Shown: positions 46,540 to 57,214, numbered from the stretch's first letter. The stretch: 64,000 nucleotides of DNA from Pseudomonas proteolytica (GCF_007858275.1 NZ_VFEV01000001.1:62001-126000); one strand, 5' to 3'. Numbers and translations: made by a program. The notes: generated from the sequence alone by a model not told the origin.

Positions 46540-47706
46540 ATGCACATTCAACGCAAAACCACCTTGATTGTGCTCGCCGTCGTGGCCCTGGCGGTCGTGG
46601 CCTGGGTCGCGACCCGGCCGGCCAAGACCAAGCTGTCCGCCTCCACTGCGATCCCGGTGCGGGTGGTCAGTGTCGCCCAGCAGGACATCCCGCGGTTTGT
46701 CAGCGGCATCGGCTCGGTGCTGTCGCTGCACAGTGTGGTGATTCGCCCGCAAGTCGACGGCATCCTCACCCGATTGCAGGTCAAGGAAGGGCAACTGGTC
46801 AAGGCCGGCGACCTGCTGGCGAGCATCGACGACCGGGCGATTCGCGCCAGCCTCGACCAGGCCAGGGCCCAGTTGGGCGAAAGCCAGGCGCAGTTGCAGG
46901 TGGCCCAGGTCAATCTCAAGCGCTACAAGGAGCTGAGCATCGACGACGGCGTGTCGAAGCAGACTTACGACCAGCAGCAAGCCCTGGTCAATCAGCTCAA
47001 GGCCACGGTCCAGGGCAACCAGGCGGCGATTGATGCGGCCCAGGTCCAGCTTTCCTACACGCAGATTCGCTCCCCCGTCAGCGGGCGCGTCGGGATTCGC
47101 AATGTGGATGAAGGCAACTTCCTGCGCACCAGCGACACCCAAGGCCTGTTCTCGGTGACGCAGATCGATCCGATTGCGGTGGAGTTTTCCCTGCCACAAC
47201 AGATGCTGCCGACCCTGCAAGGCCTGATCGCCGCGCAACACCCGGCCAGTGTCGATGCGTTCCTGGGTGCCGACACCGAGAGCCCGGCCGCGATCCTGCT
47301 CGGCGAGGGCCGCCTGAGCCTGATCGATAATCAGATCAGCGCCACCACCGGCACCATCCGCGCCAAGGCCGAGTTCAGCAATGCCGCGCAAACGCTGTGG
47401 CCAGGGCAACTGGTCACGGTAAAGATCCAGACCGCCCTCGACAAGGCCGCCCTGGTGGTGCCACCGACCGTGGTTCAGCGCGGCATGGACTCGCACTTTG
47501 TGTACCGCCTCAATGGCGACAAAGTGGACGTGGTGCCCGTGCAGGTGACCTACCAGAACAGCGACCTGACGATTGTCACCGGCGTGCAGCCCGGTGATGT
47601 GCTGGTCAGCGACGGCCAGTCACGCCTCAAGGCCGGCGCCCAGGTGGAGGTGCTCAAGGAGCCGCCGCAAGTGATCCAGACCGCCCAAGCGCAGGCCCGG
47701 CCATGA
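46540..47706 (+). CDS. RND efflux periplasmic adaptor (MdtA-like)
   Basis: 388 residues with an N-terminal membrane anchor (about 6-22), lipoyl halves GSVLSLHSVVIRPQVDGIL and TQIRSPVSGRVGIRNVDEGNF around a coiled-coil hairpin, and a beta-barrel plus membrane-proximal domain (LWPGQLVTVKIQT, VVPPTVVQRG). It links the inner-membrane RND pump to an outer-membrane channel. ATG 46540 gives the hydrophobic anchor at the very N-terminus; the frame is open to 46483. Its stop overlaps the RND start (ATGA at 47703-47706). No outer-membrane factor gene follows. Confidence 0.92.
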   Translation: MHIQRKTTLIVLAVVALAVVAWVATRPAKTKLSASTAIPVRVVSVAQQDIPRFVSGIGSVLSLHSVVIRPQVDGILTRLQVKEGQLVKAGDLLASIDDRAIRASLDQARAQLGESQAQLQVAQVNLKRYKELSIDDGVSKQTYDQQQALVNQLKATVQGNQAAIDAAQVQLSYTQIRSPVSGRVGIRNVDEGNFLRTSDTQGLFSVTQIDPIAVEFSLPQQMLPTLQGLIAAQHPASVDAFLGADTESPAAILLGEGRLSLIDNQISATTGTIRAKAEFSNAAQTLWPGQLVTVKIQTALDKAALVVPPTVVQRGMDSHFVYRLNGDKVDVVPVQVTYQNSDLTIVTGVQPGDVLVSDGQSRLKAGAQVEVLKEPPQVIQTAQAQARP

Positions 47707-50700
47707 AGGGCCGTGGCTCGGTATCGGCGTGGTGCGTCGACCATCCGGTCGCCACCCTGCTGTTGACCTTTGCCCTGGTGCTGCTGGGGTTGATCGCCTT
47801 CCCGCGCCTGCCGGTCGCGCCGCTGCCGGAGGCGGAGTTCCCGACGATCCAAGTCACCGCCCAACTGCCCGGCGCCAGCCCCGATACCATGGCGTCCTCG
47901 GTGGCAACGCCCTTGGAAGTGCAATTCAGCGCCATCCCCGGCATGACCCAGATGACGTCCAGCAGCGCCCTGGGTTCCAGCCTCCTGACCCTGCAATTCA
48001 CCCTCGACAAGAGCATCGATACCGCCGCCCAGGAAGTCCAGGCAGCGATCAACACCGCGGCCGGCAAGTTGCCCAGCGATATGCCCAACCTGCCGACCTG
48101 GCGCAAGGTCAACCCGGCGGACAGCCCGGTGCTGATCCTCAGTATCAGCTCCAACAACATGCCCGGCACCGAACTGAGCGACTACGTGGAAACCCTGCTG
48201 GCCCGGCAGATCAGCCAGATCGACGGGGTCGGCCAGATCAGCATCACCGGCCAGCAACGCCCGGCGATCCGCGTGCAGGCCTCGCCGGACAAGCTCGCCG
48301 CCATCGGCCTGACCCTGGCCGACATCCGCCTGGTGCTCCAGCAATCGAGCCTGAACCTGGCCAAGGGCGCGCTGTATGGGCGCGACAGCGTGTCGACGCT
48401 GTCGACCAACGATCAACTGTTCCACCCCGAGGAATACGGCGACCTGATCGTTTCCTACAAGGATGGTGCGCCGGTGCAATTGCGCGATGTGGCGCGGGTG
48501 ATCAATGGTTCGGAGAACGCCTACGTGCAGGCCTGGTCCGGCGATACGCCGGGGGTCAACCTGGTGATTTTCCGCCAGCCGGGGGCCAATATCGTCGACA
48601 CCGTGGACCGCATCCAGGCCGAGTTGCCGCGCCTGCAGGCGATGCTGCCGGCGTCGGTGGACGTCAGCTCGTTGTCGGATCGCACCAAGACCATTCGCGC
48701 CTCGCTGCATGAAGTGGAAATCACCCTGTTGATCGCCGTGTTGCTGGTGGTGGCGGTGATGGCGCTGTTCCTGCGCCAATGGTCGGCAACCCTGATTGTT
48801 TCCAGCGTGCTGGGAGTATCGCTGGTGGCCACTTTTGCCTTGATGTACGTGATGGGCTTCAGCCTGAATAACCTGACCCTGGTGGCCATCGTCATCGCCG
48901 TGGGTTTTGTGGTGGACGATGCGATTGTGGTGGTGGAGAACATCCACCGCCACCTTGAGGCCGGCCTGGACAAGCGTGAAGCAGCAATCAAGGGCGCCGG
49001 CGAGATCGGGTTTACCGTGGTGTCCATCAGCTTCTCGCTGGTGGCGGCGTTTATCCCGCTGCTGTTCATGGGCGGCGTGGTCGGGCGCCTGTTCAAGGAA
49101 TTTGCCCTGACGGCGACCTCGACCATCCTGATTTCGGTGGTGGTGTCCCTGACCCTGGCGCCGATGCTGGCCGGGCAGTTCATGCGCGCCCCCACCCACC
49201 ATCCCCACGACAAGCCGGGCTTTGGCGAACGCCTGCTAGCCGGCTATGCGCGGAACCTGCGACGGGCACTGGCCCATCCGCGCACGATGCTCGCTGTCTT
49301 CACCGTGACCCTGGGCCTGGCGGTGGCCGGCTACGTGTTTATTCCCAAGGGGTTTTTCCCGGTACAAGACACCGGCTTTATCCTCGGCACCAGCGAGGCG
49401 GCGGCGGATGTGTCCTACCCGGATATGGTGGCCAAGCACCAGGCCCTGGCCGAGATCATCAAGGCTGACCCGGCGGTGGAAAACTTCTCTCATTCGGTGG
49501 GTGTCACCGGCAGCAACCAGACCATCGCCAACGGCCGCTTCTGGATTGCCTTGAAGGATCGGGGTGAGCGTGATGTGTCGGCCAGCCAGTTTATCGACCG
49601 CATCCGCGCCAAACTGGCCCAGGTGCCGGGGATCGTGCTGTACCTGCGCGCCGGCCAGGATATCAACCTCAGTTCCGGGCCCAGCCGCAGCCAGTACCAG
49701 TACGTGCTCAAGAGCAACGATGGCGCGACCCTGAACACCTGGACCCAGCGCCTGACCGAAAAACTGCGCGCCAACCCGGCCTTTCGCGATCTGTCCAACG
49801 ACCTGCAACTGGGCGGCAGCATCACCCACATCAGCATCGACCGCCAGGCGGCCGCACGGTTTGGACTGACGGCCACCGATGTCGATCAGGCGCTGTACGA
49901 TGCGTTTGGCCAACGCCAGGTCAATGAATTCCAGACCGAAACCAACCAATACCAAGTGGTGCTGGAGTTGGACAGCCAGCAACGGGGCAAGGCCGAGAGC
50001 CTGAATTATTTCTACCTGCGCTCGCCGCTCAGTGGCGAGATGGTGCCGTTGTCGGCGCTGGCCAAGGTCGACCCGCCGACGGTCGGGCCGTTGTCCATCA
50101 GCCATGACGGCATGTTCCCGGCGGCCAACCTGTCGTTCAACCTGGCACCGGGCGTGGCCCTGGGCGACGCGGTGATCATGCTCGACCAGGCGAAGAACGA
50201 AATCGGCATGCCGAGCACCATCATCGGTAACTTCCAGGGCGCGGCCCAGGCGTTCCAGAGTTCATTGGCCAGCCAGCCGTGGTTGATCCTCGCGGCGCTG
50301 GTGGCGGTCTATATCATCCTCGGCGTGCTGTATGAGAGCTTCGTGCACCCGCTGACGATCATCTCGACCTTGCCCTCGGCCGGCCTGGGCGCGCTGATCA
50401 TGCTCTGGCTGCTGGGCCAGGACTTTTCCATCATGGCGTTGATCGGCCTGGTGCTGTTGATCGGCATCGTCAAGAAAAACGGCATCCTGATGATCGACTT
50501 TGCCCTGGAAGCCCAGCGCGTGCGTGGGCTGGCACCTGGCGAGGCGATTTACGAAGCCTGTATCACGCGGTTCCGGCCGATCATCATGACCACCCTCGCC
50601 GCCCTGCTGGGCGCGGTGCCGCTGATGCTCGGCACAGGCCCCGGCGCGGAGTTGCGCCAGCCCCTGGGGATCGCGGTGGTCGGCGGGTTGCTGGTGAGCC

Positions 50701-50798
50701 AGGCGCTGACGTTGTTCACCACGCCGGTCATATACTTGTACCTTGAGAAACTTTTCCACAGACCCAAACCGGCCCTCGGGTTGGCGACCACACATTGA
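47703..50798 (+). CDS. RND multidrug efflux permease (HAE1 family)
   Basis: 1031 residues with the AcrB/MdtBC layout: a first span at about 13-30, a large periplasmic loop, spans 2-6 (330-470 region), a second loop and spans 8-12. The proton relay Asp pair is in GFVVDDAIVVVENIHRH (fourth span), and the later Lys is in GIVKKNGILMIDFA. This relay is that of drug-type HAE1 pumps rather than metal-type HME pumps, although the linked regulators are of the metal-sensor class. Probable trimer in the inner membrane; substrates unknown. Confidence 0.94.
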   Translation: MKGRGSVSAWCVDHPVATLLLTFALVLLGLIAFPRLPVAPLPEAEFPTIQVTAQLPGASPDTMASSVATPLEVQFSAIPGMTQMTSSSALGSSLLTLQFTLDKSIDTAAQEVQAAINTAAGKLPSDMPNLPTWRKVNPADSPVLILSISSNNMPGTELSDYVETLLARQISQIDGVGQISITGQQRPAIRVQASPDKLAAIGLTLADIRLVLQQSSLNLAKGALYGRDSVSTLSTNDQLFHPEEYGDLIVSYKDGAPVQLRDVARVINGSENAYVQAWSGDTPGVNLVIFRQPGANIVDTVDRIQAELPRLQAMLPASVDVSSLSDRTKTIRASLHEVEITLLIAVLLVVAVMALFLRQWSATLIVSSVLGVSLVATFALMYVMGFSLNNLTLVAIVIAVGFVVDDAIVVVENIHRHLEAGLDKREAAIKGAGEIGFTVVSISFSLVAAFIPLLFMGGVVGRLFKEFALTATSTILISVVVSLTLAPMLAGQFMRAPTHHPHDKPGFGERLLAGYARNLRRALAHPRTMLAVFTVTLGLAVAGYVFIPKGFFPVQDTGFILGTSEAAADVSYPDMVAKHQALAEIIKADPAVENFSHSVGVTGSNQTIANGRFWIALKDRGERDVSASQFIDRIRAKLAQVPGIVLYLRAGQDINLSSGPSRSQYQYVLKSNDGATLNTWTQRLTEKLRANPAFRDLSNDLQLGGSITHISIDRQAAARFGLTATDVDQALYDAFGQRQVNEFQTETNQYQVVLELDSQQRGKAESLNYFYLRSPLSGEMVPLSALAKVDPPTVGPLSISHDGMFPAANLSFNLAPGVALGDAVIMLDQAKNEIGMPSTIIGNFQGAAQAFQSSLASQPWLILAALVAVYIILGVLYESFVHPLTIISTLPSAGLGALIMLWLLGQDFSIMALIGLVLLIGIVKKNGILMIDFALEAQRVRGLAPGEAIYEACITRFRPIIMTTLAALLGAVPLMLGTGPGAELRQPLGIAVVGGLLVSQALTLFTTPVIYLYLEKLFHRPKPALGLATTH

Positions 50799-50807
50799 GG
50801 CGGGGTC

Positions 50808-51485
50808 ATGCGCGTCCTGATTATTGAAGACGAAGAAAAAACCGCCGACTACCTGCATCGCGGGCTGACGGAACAAGGCTACACCGTGGACGTGGCCCGC
50901 GACGGCATCGAGGGCCTGCACCTGGCCCTGGAAAGCGACTACGCGGTGATCGTGCTCGATGTGATGCTGCCCGGCCTCGACGGCTTTGGCGTGCTGCGCG
51001 CACTGCGGGCCCGCAAGCAGACGCCAGTGATCATGCTCACTGCCCGCGAGCGTGTGGAAGACCGCATTCGCGGCCTGCGCGAAGGCGCCGACGATTACCT
51101 GGGCAAGCCGTTTTCCTTCCTCGAACTGGTGGCACGCCTGCAAGCCCTGACCCGGCGCAGCGGTGGGCATGAGCCGGTACAGGTGAGCATCGCCGACCTG
51201 TGGATCGACCTGATCAGCCGCAAGGCCAGCCGCGCCGGCCAGCGCCTGGACCTGACCGCCAAGGAGTTCTCGCTGCTCAGCGTCCTGGCCCGGCGCCAGG
51301 GCGAAATCCTGTCGAAGACGGCGATTGCGGAAATGGTCTGGGACATCAATTTCGACAGCGATGCCAATGTGGTCGAAGTGGCAATCAAGCGCCTGCGGGC
51401 CAAGCTCGACGGGCCATTTGAGCACAAGCTGCTGCACACCATCCGCGGCATGGGCTATGTGCTGGAGAACCGCAGTGTCGAGTAA
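50808..51485 (+). CDS. OmpR-family response regulator (CusR/CopR-like)
   Basis: 225 residues. Receiver domain at 1-120 with the acidic cluster in IIEDEEKT, phosphoacceptor in VIVLDVMLPGLDGFGVL, Thr in MLTARE and Lys in DDYLGKPF; winged helix C-terminal domain with ISRKASRAGQRLDLTAKEFSLL and IRGMGYVLENR. The sequence is closest to heavy-metal-type regulators (CusR/CopR/IrlR). It starts nine bases after the RND stop, and its end overlaps the sensor kinase start by 11 bases, so pump and regulators form one operon. Confidence 0.92.
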   Translation: MRVLIIEDEEKTADYLHRGLTEQGYTVDVARDGIEGLHLALESDYAVIVLDVMLPGLDGFGVLRALRARKQTPVIMLTARERVEDRIRGLREGADDYLGKPFSFLELVARLQALTRRSGGHEPVQVSIADLWIDLISRKASRAGQRLDLTAKEFSLLSVLARRQGEILSKTAIAEMVWDINFDSDANVVEVAIKRLRAKLDGPFEHKLLHTIRGMGYVLENRSVE

Positions 51486-52839
51486 CTCGATTGCCCTGCG
51501 CCTGAGCGGCATGTTCACCCTGGTGGCGCTGGTGATTTTCCTGCTGATCGGTGGCGCGTTGTACCAGCAGGTGGACCGTGGCCTGGGCTTGTTGCCGGGG
51601 GCCGAGTTGGATGCGCGCTACAGTGTGCTGGAGTCGTCGATCACGCGTTTCGGCACGCCGGATCATTGGGTGAAGATGGCCAGCAAACTCAAGCTGCTGG
51701 GGGAAGAGGACACGCGCATTCGTTTCTGGGTGGTAAGCAGTGACCCGACCTATGAGTACGGCAAACCCGACGCACGTATCCGCGAATTCGCCGCTGGCCC
51801 CACGGGCAAGCGTGATTTGTACCTGCCGGGCCACGCCTATCCGTTCAAGGTGCTGGTCAGTCAGTTCCCGGCCAAGGACCAGCGCCCGCCGCTGCGCTTT
51901 ATGATCGCCATCGACACCGCCAACTTCCGCGCCACCCAGCACCATCTGCTGATGGCGTTGATCAGCCTGTCGTTTGTCGGCGTGGTACTGGCTTCGCTGC
52001 TGGGCTTCTGGGTCGCGCGCATCGGTCTCAAACCGTTGATCAAGCTGTCGGATGAGGCGCAAAAACTGGCACCGCCCAAACTGTCGGGGCGCTTGCAGTT
52101 GTCGCCGTTGCCGCCGGAGCTCAAGCAGTTCGTCAACTCCTTCAACTCGACCCTGGAGCGGGTGGAAACCGCCTACTCACGCCTGGAGTCCTTCAATGCC
52201 GACGTGGCCCACGAACTGCGCTCGCCACTGACCAACCTGATCGGCCAGACCCAGGTGGCGCTGACCCGTGGCCGCTCCGCCGAGCATTACTTCGAAGTGC
52301 TGCAATCGAACCTGGAAGAGTTGGAGCGCCTGCGCTCGATCATCAATGACATGCTGTTCCTGGCCAGCGCCGACCAGGGCAGCAAGGCCACCAAACTGAT
52401 TGAGTGCTCCCTGGCCGATGAGGTGGCGACGACCCTCGAGTACCTGGACTTTATCCTCGAAGACGCCCAGGTGCGGGTCACCGTGGTCGGCGATGCCCAG
52501 GTCCAGATCGAAAAGGCTCATTTGCGCCGGGCGCTGATCAACCTGCTGAACAATGCCGTGCAGCACACCTCGCCGGGGCAGGAGATCCAGGTACGGATTG
52601 AAACGCAGGAGCAGCAGGTGCTAATTGGCGTGACCAACCCAGGGGAGCTGATCGCCCGCGAACATCTGCCGCGCTTGTTCGAGCGCTTCTACCGCGTCGA
52701 CGCCTCGCGCAGTAACAGCGGAGCCAATCATGGGTTGGGGCTGGCCATCGTCAAGGCGATTGCCTTGATGCATGGCGGGGATGTGTTTGTGCGCAGCGAG
52801 CACGGTGGCAATACCTTTGGTATCACCCTGCCCATCTAA
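51475..52839 (+). CDS. Sensor histidine kinase (heavy-metal-type, CusS-like)
   Basis: 454 residues. Membrane span at about 10-32, periplasmic sensing domain (about 33-165), second span (about 165-188), HAMP, then the DHp helix with the phospho-His in ADVAHELRSPLTNLIGQTQ and the ATPase domain with LLNNAVQHT, the GANHGLGLAIVKAIA G-box and a terminal GGNTFGITLPI. GTG 51475 overlaps the response regulator end by 11 bases. Periplasmic Met/His-rich metal ligands are not striking, so a copper or silver ligand is not proven. Confidence 0.92.
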   Translation: MSSNSIALRLSGMFTLVALVIFLLIGGALYQQVDRGLGLLPGAELDARYSVLESSITRFGTPDHWVKMASKLKLLGEEDTRIRFWVVSSDPTYEYGKPDARIREFAAGPTGKRDLYLPGHAYPFKVLVSQFPAKDQRPPLRFMIAIDTANFRATQHHLLMALISLSFVGVVLASLLGFWVARIGLKPLIKLSDEAQKLAPPKLSGRLQLSPLPPELKQFVNSFNSTLERVETAYSRLESFNADVAHELRSPLTNLIGQTQVALTRGRSAEHYFEVLQSNLEELERLRSIINDMLFLASADQGSKATKLIECSLADEVATTLEYLDFILEDAQVRVTVVGDAQVQIEKAHLRRALINLLNNAVQHTSPGQEIQVRIETQEQQVLIGVTNPGELIAREHLPRLFERFYRVDASRSNSGANHGLGLAIVKAIALMHGGDVFVRSEHGGNTFGITLPI

Positions 52840-52867
52840 TTTTTTTAAACCACTACACAATCAAAAT

Positions 52868-52893
52868 GTGTGCGGGCTTGCTCGCTCCCACAC
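52868..52893. repeat. Degenerate REP element
   Basis: GTGTGCGGGCTTGCTCGCTC followed by CCACAC. It looks like a collapsed REPIN in which the two arms have been joined and the central part lost. Confidence 0.6.
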
Positions 52894-52926
52894 AAGCCCA
52901 TCCCCATAGGTAGATCGCCGTCTCGA

Positions 52927-52947
52927 CTGTTGCGATTTGGGCAACAG
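52927..52947. promoter_or_regulatory. Perfect inverted repeat overlapping a -35-like element
   Basis: CTGTTGC and GCAACAG are exact complements separated by seven bases. A sigma-70-like promoter (TTGCGA, 16 bases, TATCTT) starts inside the left arm, so a bound protein would block or help transcription toward the oprD gene. I do not recognise the cognate regulator. Confidence 0.55.
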
Positions 52948-52963
52948 TCATTATCTTGTTACA

Positions 52964-53116
52964 CTCTGTACCGTACCGCTCGCCTGCGCCAATATGTCGC
53001 ATCGACGAGCGAGACGGCAAAGACAGCCGACCCGCCCTGCTATTTCCCTCGACTTATTTCCAGGGCTCTACACTGGGAATCTGTCTTAAAGCCGCTGACT
53101 TCAGCGGCTTTTTTTT
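52964..53116 (+). ncRNA. Candidate small RNA or attenuated leader
   Basis: Start is inferred from the -10-like TATCTT at 52952 and the end from the T-run after the terminator hairpin. The interval has no open frame of note. It may be an independent small RNA or an oprD leader with premature termination. No match to a named RNA was recognised. Confidence 0.35.
53088..53116 (+). terminator. Strong intrinsic terminator upstream of the oprD-type gene
   Basis: AAAGCCGCTGA pairs exactly with TCAGCGGCTTT and is followed by six further T. It lies about 250 bases after the sensor kinase stop and 68 before the porin start. Confidence 0.85.
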
Positions 53117-53183
53117 GCCGTAAAAAAGGCCAGGAACACCCCACAACATTGGCCGTTCAGACTCATCCAAAGGAGCTTCCCCG

Positions 53184-54506
53184 GTGAAACCCGCGCTGAC
53201 ATTCACCCCGTTATTCCTCGCGATTGCAGCAACTATCTCCCCTCTCGCCCATGCCGCAGATGCCCCTCCCACCGACGGATTCGTCGAAGGCTCCAGCCTC
53301 ACTATCAACACCCGCAACTACTACATGAACCGCGACCGCCGCGACATCCACACTGACGACAGCAAAGAGTGGGGCCAAGGCTTCCTCGGGGTCTTCGAGT
53401 CTGGCTACACCCAAGGCACCGTGGGTTTTGGCCTGGACGCCCATGCCATGCTCGGCCTGAAACTGGACGGCGGTGGTGGCACCGACGGCTCCAGCATCCT
53501 GCCGTACGGCAGCGGCAACGGCAAAGCGCCGGGCTCGTTTTCTACCGGTGGAGGCACCCTGAAAGTGCGCGCCTTCGACACCGAACTCAAAGCCGGCGAC
53601 CTGTTCCTCAACAACCCGGTGATTGCCGGTGGCATGACGCGCATGCTGCCCGAGACCTTTCGTGGCGTCAGCCTGACCAACCACAGCCTTGACGGCTGGA
53701 TGTTCGAAGGTGGCCAGGCGAGTTTCGCCAAGCTCTATAACCAGAGCGGCCACGGGCGTATCGGCACCAGCTACGGCGCGCTGCCCAAGGGCCAGGACAG
53801 CCAGCACATGAACTGGGCCGGCGTGGCCTGGAGCGGCCTGCCAGGGCTGACCAGCAACCTGTACGCCTCTGAACTCAAGGACGTGTGGAACCAGTACTAC
53901 TACGACCTGGACTACACCTACGCGCTCAATGACCTGGTCAGCCTCAACCCCGGCCTGCACTTCTACCACACCCAAGACACCGGCCATGCCCTGCTGGGGG
54001 ATATCGACAACAACACCTACAGCCTGCATTTCACCGTGGGCGTGGGCAATCACAGCGTCACGGCCGCGTACCAGCGGGTCAATGGCAACACGCCGTTCGA
54101 CTACATCGCCCAGGGCGACAGCGTGTACCTGGACAACTCCCAGCAATACTCGGACTTCAACGGGCCCAACGAGCGCTCGTGGAAGCTCAAGTACGCCTAC
54201 GACTTCGCAGGCCTTGGCGTGCCCGGCCTGACCTCGGCGGTGTCGTACATCAGCGGCAAGACCGACCTGACCAAGGTCGACCCCAACAGCCGCGGCTACT
54301 CGGCCTGGTACAGCGCCGAGGGCAAGAATGCCAAGCACTGGGAACGGGATATCGACCTCAAGTACGTGGTACAGGGCGGCAAGGCCAAGGACTTGGCGGT
54401 ACGCCTGCAATGGGCGACCAACCGTGGCAGCAATGGCTACTCGGCGGTGGACCGTGATGTGGATGAGTACCGGGTAATCGTCGACTACCCGATCAATGTG
54501 TTCTGA
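53184..54506 (+). CDS. OprD-family outer-membrane porin
   Basis: 440 residues, a beta-barrel channel for small organic anions, amino acids or peptides. The signal peptide ends AHA (about residue 24). The mature start [19 protein letters not shown], the RKP-like early strand pattern, the [15 protein letters not shown] stretch and the terminal strand [16 protein letters not shown] with final Phe are as in OprD-type porins. GTG 53184 has AGGAG eight bases upstream. Substrate subclass (OprD or OpdK type) cannot be told with confidence. Confidence 0.92.
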   Translation: MKPALTFTPLFLAIAATISPLAHAADAPPTDGFVEGSSLTINTRNYYMNRDRRDIHTDDSKEWGQGFLGVFESGYTQGTVGFGLDAHAMLGLKLDGGGGTDGSSILPYGSGNGKAPGSFSTGGGTLKVRAFDTELKAGDLFLNNPVIAGGMTRMLPETFRGVSLTNHSLDGWMFEGGQASFAKLYNQSGHGRIGTSYGALPKGQDSQHMNWAGVAWSGLPGLTSNLYASELKDVWNQYYYDLDYTYALNDLVSLNPGLHFYHTQDTGHALLGDIDNNTYSLHFTVGVGNHSVTAAYQRVNGNTPFDYIAQGDSVYLDNSQQYSDFNGPNERSWKLKYAYDFAGLGVPGLTSAVSYISGKTDLTKVDPNSRGYSAWYSAEGKNAKHWERDIDLKYVVQGGKAKDLAVRLQWATNRGSNGYSAVDRDVDEYRVIVDYPINVF

Positions 54507-54528
54507 CGGCGAATTATCTTTTTCGCCG
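54507..54528 (+). terminator. Possible terminator of the oprD-type gene
   Basis: CGGCGAA pairs with TTCGCCG across an eight-base T-rich loop directly after the stop codon. The following T-run is weak (GATTGCTTAATTT), so termination may be partial. Confidence 0.4.
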
Positions 54529-54590
54529 ATTGCTTAATTTCAGGCGCGCGGAATTAAACTGCCATCATCGTCACCGCCGAAGTCAGTCCG

Positions 54591-56090
54591 ATGAGTCAAC
54601 GCCGCGCCCTTAAACTGCCTGCACGCCCGGAGCTTTTGCTGATTCTGGGCAGTGGCCTCACCGTTGTGCTGATTCTGATCATCGTCGCCGTGCTGCTGAT
54701 CCGCGAGCACGCCAGCACGTTACAGACCGCCCAGCGCTCCACCAGCAATATCACCCAATTGATCAATGCCGATGTGCTGCGTAACGTCGAGCTGTATGAC
54801 TTGGCGCTGCAAGGGCTGATTGCTGCTGCAGGTCGGGATTTGTCCGGCCTGCCGGGCGATGTGCGGCACCAACTGCAATTCGACCAATCCACCGCAGCGC
54901 CCTACAAAGGCGAAGTCCTGCTGTTGGACGCACAGGGCACGGTGCTGGCCGACTCGTCGACGCAGACCCCCACCGTGCGCAACTTCGCCGACCGCGACTA
55001 CTTCCAAATCCATCAGCAAAACCCCGAGACCGGCCTGTTTATCAGCCGCCCGTTCAAGATCCACTGTGACTGCGAGCAAATCTGGCGCATCGCTTTCAGC
55101 CGCCGCGTGACCGGGCCCAATGGCGAATTTACCGGGGTAGCGGTGGCGACCATGCGCCTGGCGTATTTCGATCAGTTGTTCAGCAGCCTGACCATCGGTA
55201 GCGGCAACACCATCAACCTGCTGAACAATCAGGGCATCCTGCTGGCCCAGCAGCCCCTGCTCGAACGGGACATGATCGACAAGGACCTGAGTTCGCGCCC
55301 CAACTTCAAGCGCATGCTGCAAGAGGGCAGCGGCAGCTTCCGGGCGATCTCTGCGATCAGTGGTACCCCCCGGCTCTACACCTTCACCAATGTCGGCCAG
55401 TTGCCATTGATCGTGGTGGTGGCCTTGGCCAGCGACGATGTATTCGCCGCCTGGCAACGCGCCGCATGGCTGACGGCAGGCGCCACCGGGGTGTTGTGTG
55501 TGGGCCTGTTATGGTTGAGCTGGATGTTGCGCCTGGAACTACGGCGGCGTTACCGCGCCGAGAAGGTGCTGTCAGAACTGGCAGCCACCGACGGCCTGAC
55601 CGGCCTGGCCAACCGCCGTATCCTCGACCAGCGCCTGACCCTGGAATGGGACCGCGCCCGCCGCTCCGCCGAGCCCTTGGCGCTGCTGATGATCGACGTC
55701 GACCACTTCAAGGCCTTCAACGACCGCCATGGCCACCTGGGCGGCGACGAAGCGCTGCGCAGCGTGGCACAGGTGATCGGCAGCCAGATCCGCCGCCCGG
55801 CCGACCTGGCGGCACGTTATGGCGGCGAAGAGTTTGCGGTGATCCTGCCCAATACCGATGCCAGCGGTGCCCGGGCGATTGCTGAGCGTATCCGCCAGGG
55901 GATCCAGCACTTGCCGCCGGTTGCGGGTGATAGTGAGCCAGTTACGGTGAGTATCGGCTTGAGCACCTGGGACAAACGCAGCAGCGCGTCATTGGAGCAG
56001 TTGCTGCTCAGTGCTGACCGGGCGTTGTATGAGGCGAAAAATAGCGGGCGCAACCGCGTGGTCGATGCGGCCACACTGCTGGCGCCTTGA
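54591..56090 (+). CDS. Membrane diguanylate cyclase with periplasmic Cache-type sensor
   Basis: 499 residues. First span at about 15-38, periplasmic dCache/PDC domain (about 40-285, with TPTVRNFADRDYFQIHQQ and ETGLFISRPF), second span (about 288-312), then GGDEF. The active site reads GGEEF (411-415), and the inhibitory site RPAD (402-405) is five residues before it, so both catalysis and c-di-GMP feedback should be intact. It would supply c-di-GMP, the ligand of Alg44, among other receptors; no direct link is shown. Starts with ATG 54591, weak ribosome site. Confidence 0.93.
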   Translation: MSQRRALKLPARPELLLILGSGLTVVLILIIVAVLLIREHASTLQTAQRSTSNITQLINADVLRNVELYDLALQGLIAAAGRDLSGLPGDVRHQLQFDQSTAAPYKGEVLLLDAQGTVLADSSTQTPTVRNFADRDYFQIHQQNPETGLFISRPFKIHCDCEQIWRIAFSRRVTGPNGEFTGVAVATMRLAYFDQLFSSLTIGSGNTINLLNNQGILLAQQPLLERDMIDKDLSSRPNFKRMLQEGSGSFRAISAISGTPRLYTFTNVGQLPLIVVVALASDDVFAAWQRAAWLTAGATGVLCVGLLWLSWMLRLELRRRYRAEKVLSELAATDGLTGLANRRILDQRLTLEWDRARRSAEPLALLMIDVDHFKAFNDRHGHLGGDEALRSVAQVIGSQIRRPADLAARYGGEEFAVILPNTDASGARAIAERIRQGIQHLPPVAGDSEPVTVSIGLSTWDKRSSASLEQLLLSADRALYEAKNSGRNRVVDAATLLAP

Positions 56091-56092
56091 AT

Positions 56093-56119
56093 GTAGGAGC
56101 CGGCTTGCCGGCCCCTATA
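56093..56119. repeat. Truncated REP element (GTAGGAGCCGGC type)
   Basis: GTAGGAGCCGGCTTGCCGGC followed by a short CCCCTATA end. Only one full arm is present, between the cyclase gene stop and the lpxC terminator. Confidence 0.7.
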
Positions 56120-56133
56120 GGCGGATGTTTGCC

Positions 56134-56168
56134 AATAAAAAAAGGCCACCCGAAGGCAGCCTTTAAAA
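56134..56168 (-). terminator. Terminator of the dcw-lpxC transcript
   Basis: On the minus strand AAAGGCTGCC-TTCG-GGTGGCCTTT forms a ten-pair stem (two G-U pairs) with a TTCG tetraloop, followed by a run of T. It is a strong intrinsic terminator 23 bases past the lpxC stop. Confidence 0.9.
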
Positions 56169-56190
56169 ACTAAAGAAAGAGAGTTGTTAC

Positions 56191-57138
<948 letters not shown>

Positions 57139-57214
57139 TCAACAAAGGCTGGCGATAATAACAGACCAGACCTTTGCTGAACACCAATCACCTTCATAGC
57201 CCTGATACATTCCA

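Larger units (their letters stand above)
52840..53183 (+). promoter_or_regulatory. oprD leader or small RNA region with inverted repeat and terminator
   Basis: 344 bases without a credible gene. A degenerate REP arm pair lies at 52868-52893. An exact inverted repeat at 52927-52947 overlaps a -35-like TTGCGA (52930-52935) with TATCTT 16 bases on (52952-52957). A strong terminator follows at 53088-53116. Together this predicts a transcript of about 150 bases ending 68 bases before the oprD-type gene. The rest carries no recognisable motif. Confidence 0.5.
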
